64,000 nt of DNA, taken from Catonia carolina. Lineage: Eukaryota > Arthropoda > Insecta > Hemiptera > Achilidae. Location of the stretch: the NCBI GenBank assembly GCA_035578175.1, contig JAQMRL010000001.1:438605124-438669123 (forward strand). Reading direction: 5' to 3'. The notes beneath the pieces are model-generated. The model had not been told where the DNA came from, made no database searches, and saw only the letters and a program-made list of their open reading frames with translations. The position numbers were made by a program, and so were the translations under genes. Of this stretch, positions 22,101-34,100 are shown in pieces (position 1 is the first letter of the stretch; the number at the start of each line of letters is the position of its first letter).

Positions 22101-25100
22101 TTTATTTTGTATCATTAAAATTAATGTCTATGACTAGTTTAATACAACTGTTTGCATTTGCCCGAATCCTGAATCCTGAATCCTGGTTGAGAGGGCTAAG
22201 AAGCCCTATGATGGCGACATCGTGTTAAGGAACACCTGGTCGCTCGGGGAACAATATAACAGAATAATTGCAACCTCAAGAAATTTAGGGGGAATTTTAT
22301 AGTTTAAATAGGAAATAGGATTCTGGTTCGTGGGACATTGGAACTGGGACTTGAAAGGAGGTAATTTATTTCTAGAAGTTATTTGTGGAAAATTTTAATT
22401 AAGGGACAAGTGGGTTTAAGAGCGGCTCTTTTATTTTATTTTATTTTTCAGTGGCCTTTTTTCAGTTTTGTGGAAGGCTATTATCTTGGTGAGGGGAAGG
22501 CATGCATTTTACTGAACGTGGACTAAAGGTATAATTTAAGGTAGGGGTTAGTTTATGATTTCAGGGGAGACGGAAAGGGTAGAGTTTGGCATAATCACCG
22601 GCCTTTTTATCTTCTGAGTGTTTATTAATTTAAAATGGCGGCTCTTTTCACCGTAGTGGAGTGATTATGCATAGGAACATGGGGACAACTACCAACTGGG
22701 GGGAGTGAGTCATACAAGTAGGAGGGGCATGGGCAAATAAGAGGAATACAGGGCAGAATAAAAATGTGGCAACTCTAAATTTTGTTAAGTGGGTCATACT
22801 AAAATTTGCCCGTGTTTAACTCATTTTTAGTTTCATCAGTTATCTTTTGGAATTGTATCGGTTCGTTTCGATTTTCTTCGTAGACTGAAGTTGAAAAGTT
22901 TTGTAAGCTGTGTTTTGTTAACATGTATGTTAGTGAATGTGTTAAGTTTTTGAAACAAATGCGGTAAACCGTTAAAAAGTATAAAAAATTGTCTAAATGT
23001 CTAATTCCCTAAGTAAGAAAAAAAGCTTTGTAAATGTAATGGATAAAATTTTTTTTACGGAGTTGCTTTACTACAGAGCTGCAATACGGAGCTTAAAATT
23101 GCTTTTTACCGAGCTGCAATAATTACAAGTAATTTGAGAGATATAATTGAAAACGTTTTAAGGATAATGTTTATTTTAGATGGATATAGATACTTTATGA
23201 TAGAACGTAGTGCAAGATAATTTTGTCCGGCGGAGAGGTTGGTACGCGCCAACTATAGTCCATCTACTGTCTCAAGAGTACTCCGCGCGAGGCAAACGCC
23301 TCCTATACGTTGTAAACGAAAGTTTTACACTAGTTAGAGTGTGTATCTACCTCTCCGCCGGACAGTTATCTTGCACTACGTTCCATCATAAAAATATCTA
23401 CATCCAACTAATAAAATAAACATTATCCTTTAAGCGTTTTCAATTATACCTTTCTGATTACTTGTAATTATTGTAGTTTCATAAAGACTTCTTAATTAAT
23501 TATTTTAACCATCACATTTACAAAACAATTGTTTTCTACTTTTTAATGTTTACCGCTTTTATGTTTCAAAAACTCAACACATTCGCTATCACGCATGTTA
23601 ACAAAACACAGCTTACAAAACTTTTCAACTTCAGTCTACGAAGAAAATCGAAACGAACCGATACAATTCCAAAAGATAACTCATGAAACTAAAAATTAGT
23701 TAAACACGGGCAAGTGCAAACAGTTGTATTAAACTAGTCATAGACATTAATTTTAATGATATGAAATGATAAACAACGAATCACTAGAATTGTTTACTCT
23801 CCTGTTATAATTCAAGCGCATTAGTCTTATATTACTTGTGACCAAAAATAAAATAAAACTGAGTCTATAATAAAAACCTACTAATTATAAATAATAATAG
23901 TAAATAATGTAACGAAAAATAACAATGTAAGAGTAACAATAGTAAAATTTAGTTATTAATGGTAAACTAATGTTCGATTTATAAGAACATTTCTAACAAA
24001 TGAATTGAATGTGTTTTTATTATATTAAGCTTAGAGCGAATCATTGTTGTAGTATGAAATTTTGTTTTTGATCATCCTGTTGGTATTTTTAATTAATTCG
24101 CATGCTCACTTGCATTGCTGGTTGCCTACGTCGGAGTACTCTTACAGTAGACCGACTATAGTCATAAAATACCTCTCTTCCTTTTTTTCTCATTGATTGT
24201 AACGGTCATTCAGCCCAGTTGTTACACGGGCGTAGCTATACAACCTATAGGCGCTTGCCTCGCGCAGAGTTCTCTTACAGTAGATCGACTATAGTAGAGA
24301 TTTTTCGACCATTTTATTACCATAAAAAGTATTATTTTATTAATTTCTTTTTTTTAACAAAAATTTATAAAACGTATCATTTTTCAGGTAAATACAATGA
24401 AAACGCAGGACAATGATGAGTTGGACCATATTATCAAGGTACAAGTTATTCCTACAGAAATTCCAAATACGATTGAACAAGTTTTGTCTACAGAAGTTCC
24501 AAATATGGTTAAAACTATCACAACTGAGTCACCTCCCCCATCAAACGATCCTGTGAGTATTATATCATTACTTTGTTTTCATATTTTTAATTTTTACTTT
24601 CTCTTGCCTATATAAATATATAGGTAGCGTGATTCAAAACTATACAGCAATCTCTTGGGATCTCATTCTATAGTAAAAATAAGAAAAAAAGTTCATGTAA
24701 ACATATGCCTGAAAACGCTTAGTTAGCGAGTTACGGCTAGCGTAAAATTTCACCTAGAACTCTGTACCCTCGGTGAAGTAAGGCCGTATAAAAATGTTTA
24801 AGCTAGTTACAAAGATACAAATACGATTGTTTCTTATGTTTTTTAATCTGAAAAATTGAATAAAAATGATTTCAGAGCTGTAAATACAATACTTTCAGAG
24901 ATATCTTACATAAAACACAAGAATTGGTGCAAAGAAATAATACATTTTTGTGTTTAACGTAAGATTACTTCCATAAATGGTAAATAAAGGTGTATATTTT
25001 CTTAAATAAATTTCTAGAAAATTTAATTCTGAAAAGATTCATGTGAAATACTCACGAAAAAATTAATAATAGATATTGAAATTTCGCTTTATTTAAAATC

Positions 25101-28100
25101 AAAACAGACGCACATAAAACGCACTTCTTTTTTTTTATTCCTAATTTGTGTACGTTCAATCTGTTCAATTCAGAACAATAAGCAACCCCATGACCCAATT
25201 AGATGAGGATGATGTGTATGACATGTAAATGAGGTGTAGTCTTGTACAGACCCAGGCTGACCATTCCTGAAAGAGTATGGTTAATTAAACCTTAAACCCC
25301 AACCATCCAAGTACACTGGTAACCACTGTCTAGTATTCAAATCCGTATAAAAGTAACTACCTTTACTAGGATTTGAACCAGGAACCTTCGTCTCCGAAAA
25401 TCAGTTTTTAAACAGTTGATTTTGGCGGCGACTTTACCTCTAAGCACATTCTTAACTGCATAAAACATTAACATTATATGTAGGTTGGGAGTAACAGCTG
25501 ATAATGATCAGCTGTTACTCCCAATCTAATTTATTTATACCTCGTAATTGCTCAGTGTGGAGTGGAATATGTTAATGAAGTAGTCAATACAATTTTTTCA
25601 TATAACTAATTACACCGTTCATTCAAGAAATATTGAACGTTCGTAGACCGTTCTATTTATTACTTATGGAGATTATGTAAAGTATAAAGTCCATCAACTG
25701 TAAGAGTACTCCGCGTGATGCAAGCGCCTACACTTTGTAAACAAAAGTTTTACACTATAGTCCATGTAATTTCAATAGAAGCTTGCACTGTACACGTTCC
25801 CTCTCCCTCTACTTGCCTCCTCCGTTTATTCCGAGTAGTCACCATATGTACTGGTTGTTAGAAAAGTATGCCTCTAAATTGTTACCAGTGTTTAATACTT
25901 TCGTATGAATTTAATTCTTTTAAAGTAATTTATTGTGTTTAATTGTATAATCCTATTTTAGTATTGATTGCATCTTCCGAAGAAATTTATTCCGAGATGA
26001 CACAATGTCCGCACGCTCCATGAAAAACCTTCTACCGTCATTACCTTTCTTGTAACAGTATTCCAAATTTTTAATTATTCACCATGTAGACTTAACGGAC
26101 CCCGTGTACCCTATTTTTTCTTCTAAAATTTTTCTAACTTTTTCGCGTGGAGGGTACTCCCTACGTTAAAAAAACTCGGTTATTGTTCTGCGAATGCATT
26201 GCTCATCGAAACTGTCAACACCGGTGACCCATTTTTTGTGAGGTATCTTCTTATGAGGAGACGTAAACGACACGTGTTGTTCTTCATTGGTCCCACAGAT
26301 TTTATTAATGGCAGCTGATGCAGCTATGTTCTCACGGGCTTCGGCACATATTCTTTGCACAGTGCTGCGACTACATGAACAAGCAGTTGCAGTCACTTCC
26401 TGGGTTGATGAAAACATTTTACGAATTGTTGCTTCAGGATTACTATTCAGAAGTTCTTTAAAGTCATTATACACACTGTAAATAATGTTTCTGGATTGGC
26501 TTCGTAAATCACGTTTTTCACTCATCGTTGACCGGTACTGCGTACACTTTAATCTCTTGTGCACTGAACGGAAACTCAAACTGAACTGGTGAATTTATTT
26601 GTACTATAATATAATCATGTACATTTATAAAAGACTGTATATTTTTATATATGTCTTTAAAATAGAAACAGCCTTACATTTTGTGTTGACAGTAATAAAA
26701 GCAAACACTCCAGAGTATAATACAATCTGTAATTAATTAACTAAAAGAATTTGACATTCTGATTTATAAAGTATTTATTTTGACATTAAAGTAATATATC
26801 AATAAAAGTAAAAATTAAAAATAGATGGTGATTTGTGCCTATTACTAATTTGTTTATAATCAAGAGTATGGAAGTAGTAGTACGTTTATTTGTACATACA
26901 AATGCACACTATACAAACTGCTGCAACCACTTTACATGTGTGGGAGTGAAAATACTTATTACGGAAGCTTCTATTGAAATTACATGGACTATAGTAGGCG
27001 CGTATCTACCTCTCCGCCGGACAGTTATCTGCTCTACATTCCATCATAAAAATATCTACATCCAGTTAAAATAAACATTATACTTTTAAACGTTTTCAAT
27101 TATACCGTTCTGATTACTTGTAATTATTGTAGTTTCATAAAGACTCCTTAAAACTTTCCAGTCTACCATTTTTTTCACGACCATGCACCACAGACTAAAG
27201 TAAATTTAATGTATCTAGCACCGTAGACTGACGTTTTTTCAACTTTTTCAAAAAATCAGAGTGTAGTCACTTCAGTTCTTATCAACAAGGGTATTATATG
27301 AAAATAAAGTTTAAAATTTGCTCTTTTTAACCATATATTTAGATTAAGTCAATTATTAATTTATTTATAAAATAACACTATTTACATTACTCTAATTTAC
27401 ACATTTTCGAAAAATTTTATATGAAACATTTATATTAATATCGCTTTCATTCTCCGCAGGGTCGTATGATTCATCAATGTCCGTGTCATCTAATTACGAC
27501 CCAGAATCTTCTGCAAAACAATCTTAAACATCTCTAGACATCGTTTCATGAAATATATAATAGCACAATGACAGTAAGACGCATACACTGCTAACAGCGT
27601 GGCCTTGTAACACGCTATGTCGGTACTCGGTAGTAGACGCTATGGTTCGATCTCGCGCAGTAAGTAGCGGTCGATAGTTTTGTCGATATATCAGAAAATA
27701 CTAATCGATTCGATCAACTATCGCTGTAGGTAAATGGAGGACAAAGTATACAAAATGACAGTGAAAACGGGAAACGGATAGCATACGGGTAGCCACATTT
27801 ATAACAATGTAAAAGTAGCAAACGTATGAGATACGTTTGGCGTCACTCGGTGTATATCATCACGGCCGTATCACGTACGGCTGTCGTCTCGAAAGTGTTA
27901 ATTAATTACTTTAACCAATACATTTACAAAACAATTTTTTTCTACTGTTTAATGTTTACGGCTTTTATGTTTCAAAAACTCACCAAATTCACTATCACGC
28001 ATGTTAACAAAACACACCTTACAAAACTTTTCAACTTCAGTCTATGCAAAAAAATCTAAACGAACCGATAGAATTTCAAAAGATAACTGATGAAAATAAA

Positions 28101-31100
28101 AATGAGTTAACACGGGCAAGTGCAACCAGTTGTATTAAACTAGTCACAGACATTAATTATTTTAATGATATGAAATAAACAATCTGAAATGATAAACAAC
28201 GAATCTTTGGAATCGTTTACTCTCCTGTTACAATTCAAGAGCATTAGTCTTATGTTACTTGTGACCAAAAATAAAATAAAACTGAGTCTATAATAAAAAC
28301 CTACTAATCATAAATAATAATGTAATAATACTAAATAATGTAACGAAAAATAATAATATAAGAAAACATTAGTAAAATTTCAGTTATTAATGGTGAACTA
28401 ATGTTCGATTTATAAAACATTTATAAAACATAGCGTTGACAGACTCTGAGTCTGTCTACGAGTCTAAGGCCGAGTACATACCAAAAGCAACCGGTGATTG
28501 CAACGCAACGACAACGCAACGGCAACTTGAGTTGCCTATGAATAACACACGCAGTTTAATGGGCCTGTGTATACCAAAGCGACTGTGATGCGACGGTGAT
28601 TCAACGGTCACTTGACTGAGCAACGCAGGCAACTCAAGTCACGACATGCTGTAAACTCGGGTTGACAGTTGCGCAGTTGCTCTTGGGAAATGCAGAGCGT
28701 ACGTAAATATGGCTACTGAACAACAAGAAAATATTAAGTTTGCATAGTTCATTGAACAGTTTTATTGTTTATATGACCATAACAACAAGTCATGCAGCAA
28801 CAGGGTGGTGACAGACAAAGCTTGGCAAGCTGTGGCAGATGGGCAAGCAGTAGAGGTGTCACTAAATCCAGCAACATATCATAGGTAGCCTTGCTCATCC
28901 TGTAATAGTTGAAAAACTTTTCGGGATATTCTTCCAATTCTTGTAAGGCATGCCACTGGCTTCTGTGTACATTGCTGCCATTATATGGATGCACACTAAA
29001 CCGTCTATGTAAGGTTTTCTTTTTTCTAAGTATATACAGAAGAAGTGCCTCCTCCTTGGACGAAGACATCGGTACAAGTGACTGGACAACTTGTCAACTT
29101 GGGTTTCTTTTGAATGTACACGCGGTGTAAACCTACAGTTGACCGAGTTGAGTTGCTGCTGCGTTGCTATCACCGGTTGCTTTTGGTATGTACTCGGCCT
29201 AAGAGTACTCCGACGTAGGCAACCAGCAATACAAGTGAGCATGCGCATTAATTAAAAATACGCACAGCATGATAAAAAACAAAATTTCATACAACACTAA
29301 TTATTCACTCTAAGCTTAATATAATAAAAACACGTTCAATTCATTTGTTAGAAAATGTTCATAAATCGAACATTAGTTTACCATTAATAACTAATACTTT
29401 TACTTTTTTTACTCTTACATTGTTATTTTTCGTTACATTATTTACTATAATTACATCATTATTTATTATTAGTGGGTTTTTATTATAGACTCAGTTTTAT
29501 TTTTGGTCACAAGTAATATAAGACTAATGAGCTTGAATTATAACAGAAGAGTGTTGTTGTTTAGGTCATCAGCCAAAGGCTGGTTTGAACCTGTAGAGGT
29601 TTTACTAAGTAAAACGAGGAGTGAGGTGGTTAACCATTGCCTTCCTCACTTAGTGGAAAAGTATGCTTATCAGCATACCGAGCACTCTGAAAAGCACGTT
29701 CCACTCTGCAAATGGCACCTTCACTTCATTCACCACAGGGTCTGGCTGTATAATGAAATTCATTACTTTCAGAGGAGATAACTCTGATTAGTGTCACAGT
29801 ACACCTCTACCTCTTCTGTTCTTAAATGATTCAGTCATTTAATTGGCTGACCTATGATAAGAAACAGAACTATTTATTTTAGCCCTGCAACGAACAGATT
29901 GAGTGTAAATAATTTGACACTCCGCCTGTCTGTTATGGGCAGAACAGAAGAGTAAACAATTCCAAAGATTCGTTGTTTATCATTTCAGATTGTTTACTTC
30001 ATATCATTAAAATTAAGGTCTATGACTAGTTTAATACAACTGTTTGCACTGACTGGCCCGTGTTTAACTCATTTTTAGTTTCATCAGTTATCTATCTTTT
30101 GGTATTGTATCGGTTCGTTTCGATTTTCTTCGTAGACTGAAGTTGAAAAGTATTGTAAACTGTGTTTTGTTAATATGTGTGATAGTGAATGTGTTGAGTT
30201 TTTGAAACATAAAAGCGGTAAACATTCAAAAGTAGACAAAAATTGTTTTGTTTAATGTAATGGTTAAAATAATTAATTAGGGATTCTTTATGAAACTTCA
30301 ATAATTACAAGTAATCTGAACGGTATAATTGAAAACGCTTAAAGGATAATGTTTATTTTATTAGTTGGATGTAGATATTTTTGTGATGGAACGTAGGGCA
30401 AGATAATTGTCAGGCGGAGAGGTAGATACGCGCCAACTAGTGTAAAACTTTCGTTTACAACCTACTAGGTGAACCTGTGCGGGAAAACCCGCACATAAGT
30501 GTAAATTTGTTTTTATAGAACTTCTCTGTAAACAACATTTTTTACTGTGGTGTAACATTAATTTCATTTTTTTACATTTTTTTACATTACAATTACATTT
30601 TTTTTATTGTGGTGTGGCTTTATTTGAACTTTTAGGCTATCAAATGATCTGATACGTGACATAGCAACGTACAATTGTCCATGTGAAAATACCGGCTGTG
30701 GCAGATAAAGGCCAACTTTGTTGAATGTTTGGCCTTGGGATTTATTTATTGTAATCGCAAATGCTAAACGGATGGGGAACTATCTTCTCTTAAATGTAAA
30801 TGGCAAAGTACCATCCGAAGGGGTTAGATCTAACTGTGGTAGTAAAACCCTTCTACCTTTGGCTGCCCCTGTTATGACTTCTAAATCAAGAAAAATTTCG
30901 TACATTCTTTTCACCACCAGTCTTGTGCCATTCATTAACCCACTGATTACGTTGATGTTACGTAACAGAATTACTATGGCACCAACCTTTAATTTTAAAA
31001 TGTGAGTAGGCAGGCCAATTAAAATGAAGAAAATGATATCAGTGTGGTTGCTTGAAGAAAATAGTGTTAGTAGCCCCCTCTCCAAACTGAAATAGCTGTG

Positions 31101-34100
31101 CGAGATGTGGGAGGGATAGATAAAGAAAGGGTGAGGCAGTACTTCAGTTCGTTGAACTTGCCCCCAAACTATCCAAACTATCCAAAATCAAATATTTCGA
31201 TTTATGACCGTAAAATAGGAGGTCTAAAATATATTGGAGAGGGGTCTCCAATATATTTTAGACCTCCTATTTTACGGTCATAAATTGAAATATTTGATTT
31301 TGGATAGTTTTCTGCAAATCTACTCGAACAGACGATTCATTTGAGCCCACTTCGGGGAATATCGGTGAAGGTTCAGGTGGTTAAAATCGTGTTGAAAAAA
31401 AACCTGCTCGCTATTTATGTATAGATACAGTTGAGTTATTCTTAGTTTGCTCCTACAGTCAACAAACGAAAGCCACTTACTACAGGGTGCACGCTAGAGT
31501 CTACGACTTTCCGGATGTCGGATTCCTATTAAGTTAACTATTTTTTTAATTATAAGTACTGAAAGTACTAAAAACATCAGTCATGATATGAAGTAGGCCT
31601 AACAATTTAATTTAGAAAAATACTTTTAAAAGTATTTTCTATTTAAATACTTTTGAAAGTATTTTGTTGTTACTTTTTAATCAGCGTGTACACATTTTGA
31701 TATAATGCGCATGCTCAGTGACGTCATTATTTGTTTACATTAGGAGCAAACTAAGAGAGGCTGGACTATAGGCGCTTGCTTCGCGCGGAGTACTCTTACA
31801 GTAGATCGACTATAGTTTTTAATAACAAGAAAATTATGATTGGTAATTTTAATAAAATTTTTACAGGCCCAATTGGATCCAGTTCAAGGAACAATACTCA
31901 AACTTTTGGAGACCGAACTTCCACATATCAAAAAAGCACTTAAGAGCAAAACTGTAAAATTAATCATTTGTAAAAAATTCTATTAAAAGTTACTTGATCT
32001 GTTGGTAAACGAAACAATATTATGAAAAATGTGCGAAGATTATAAATAAGGCATTACTGAACTAAATAAATTTCTTTTACTTTCTCTTGCCTATATGAAT
32101 ATATAGGAAGGAAAGTATTGTTTTCATGTCGATTTTAACAAATACACATTTCACTGGATCTACACGTAAACAGACCCCCTGAATCCAAAAAACATATTTT
32201 TAGCGATTGGTCTGTGTGTGTGTGTGTGTGTGTGTGAACAGAATATCTCAAGAACGGAACATTGTACGAACTTGAAACTTAGAACTTAAGTTACATACCA
32301 CTGCCGGACCCGACACGAACATTTTCATCAAAATCAGTTAACCGGAAGTAGTAGTTTATTCGTGTCATTTTTCACATTTTTTCGATTTTCTCAAAAAATG
32401 GTCCTACAGTTTTTTTTTTAAATCACCTGGTTTACTAAATTTTTTATGCTCTACAAGATAGGGTAGGCGTCATGTTTCCTAAAATTCTCGGTGAGGCGTT
32501 TTTCACGTAAAGAAATTGTTTTTTAAGATTGCGGCTTTAATATGCATTTTAGCGCAAAAATGTATAATTAAAGTTGTAGAAAATTTAAAAATCTACAACT
32601 TTTATTTCAAACCTTTATTTTGTATAACGCTTAGTTTAGCGGTAATTAGCAATTTTCTGTTTTTATCTCACGAAAACGTTTTAAGATTTCGGCCTTAGTA
32701 TGCATTTTACGACAAGAGTGTATATAATAGAATTCATAGGAAATTAAAAGATCTACAACTTTTATGCAAAGCACTTTTTTTTGTACAGAGCCTAGTTTAG
32801 CGTGAAAGAGCGATTTTCCGTATTTTTAAGCCAAACTGAGGTTGATTTTCATTTTGCGTCTTTCACTCATGATTAAAATAAGGTTATGTTTATTGAGGTT
32901 GGATTTTTGTTTATTGGTAATTATTTACATTGGCAAGAGAAAGTTGTGTGTGTTTCACACCAGATTTTTTTTTTTAATTCCTAATATGTGTACGTTGCAA
33001 TCTGTTGAATTTAGAACAATAATCAACCCCATGACCCGATGAGATGAGGATGATGTGTATGACGTGTAAATGAGGTGTAGTTTTGTACAGACGCAGGTCG
33101 ACCACTCTTGAGAGAGTATGGTTAATTGAACCCCAATCATCAAAGTACACCGGTAACCACTGTCTAGTATTCAAATCCGTATAAAAGTAACTACCTTTAC
33201 TAGGATTTGAACCAGGAACCTTCGTCTCCGAAAATCAGTTGTTAAACAGCTGATTTTGGCGACGAGTTGACCTCTAGACCAATCCGGTGGGTTTCAAGAA
33301 AATGGCTGAAGAAATATTTAATAAAGCTAGAAGAGCAAGTATTGGCATTGTTGGTGGCAAGTGATTGGCTAGCTATAAAGTGGGTAAGGGGCAATGCATA
33401 CATTTAGAGCTCGTGCACCTTGAAAAATGTAAAGTTCGTGGTGCGTGCGATGCGGGCGGGCGGGCGGGCGCGTCATACAGCACCGCACGCATTGGCTTGG
33501 TTTTCAAACTACAGTCGGATCTCCATTTATCGAACTTGTATATATCGAAATTCTCTATATATTGAAATATTTCCTAGTCACGTGAAATTTCAATGAAAAA
33601 ATGTTTCAGTATATCGAATAATTTTAGTGAAAATATAAATAGAACTCCATATAGCCCTCCCATAACACACTAGTCAATCGGAAAAACATTGAGAGAGAGA
33701 GTGGGGAGGGAGGGAGAGAGAGAAAGAGGGAGATAGAGAGAGAGAGAATGAGAGAAAGAGAAAAAGGGAGAGAGAGAGTGAGAGATCGAGAATTAATGAA
33801 AGAGGGAGATAGAGAGAGAGAGAGAGCGAGAGAATGAGAAAGAGAGAATGATAGAGAGAGAGATATAGATAGATAGATAGAGGGAGAGAGAGAGTGAGAG
33901 CGAGAGAGAGAGATAGGGAGGGAGAGAGAGCGAGAGTGAGAGAAAGAGAGAAAGAAAGAGGGAGATAGATAGAGAGAGTGAGTGAGAGAGAGAAGAATGA
34001 GAGAGAGAGATACAGTACGTTGAACATTGTGGTCACCATGGTCTCTTGAGAACCATAACCTCAAGAGATTTATTCTTGTGTTGGAAAATTACAAACCTAT

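Larger units (their letters stand above)
22010..24292 (+). mobile_element. Element D(i), 5' truncated, split by two insertions
   Basis: Pieces at 22010-22170, 22807-23253 and 24161-24292 match element D(iv). The right terminus CAGTAGATCGACTA is present at 24278-24292. A 636-bp insertion and a second element D lie inside. About 60 bp of the third piece do not match other copies. Confidence 0.72.
25684..28440 (-). mobile_element. Element D(iii), split by two DNA transposons
   Basis: Pieces 25684-25757, 26992-27151 and 27898-28440 line up with D(ii). It starts TAAAGTCCATCAACTG. Insertions are the transposase element at 25758-26991 and a TTAA-flanked element at 27152-27897. Confidence 0.75.
28468..29199. 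mobile_element. Deleted PIF/Harbinger element
   Basis: 732 bp. Inverted ends GGCCGAGTACATACCAAAAG / its complement extend over about 40 bp with GCAACCGGTGAT. Flanked by TAA on both sides (28465-28467, 29200-29202), the 3-bp TWA duplication of PIF/Harbinger. It keeps the starts of both usual genes, converging. Confidence 0.9.
30465..31765 (-). mobile_element. Deleted Helitron
   Basis: Minus strand: 5' end TCCAGCCTCTC at 31765; 3' end at 30465 is ...TGTGCGGGTTTTCCCGCACA (perfect hairpin), then GGTTCACCTAG, followed by T, as expected for a Helitron (hairpin about ten bases before CTRR). It contains the C-terminal helicase segment only; the Rep part is missing. A long palindrome lies inside at 31155-31315. 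Confidence 0.85.
28445..31812 (+). mobile_element. Element D(iv), complete but split by three insertions
   Basis: Pieces 28445-28467, 29200-29551, 29943-30464 and 31766-31812 sum to about 0.94 kb and match D(ii) in reverse. The right terminus GATCGACTA ends at 31812. The insertions are a Harbinger, a repeat C copy and a Helitron. Confidence 0.8.

Noticed and set aside
27462..27525. A short acceptor-led frame [13 protein letters not shown]... as an extra exon of the six-exon gene
   Set aside because: It needs a different phase and runs into a stop after about 20 codons; it lies within a TTAA-flanked element.
33624..34064. Ser/Leu-rich minus-strand frames of 121-146 codons
   Set aside because: Pure translation of a GA/CT microsatellite.
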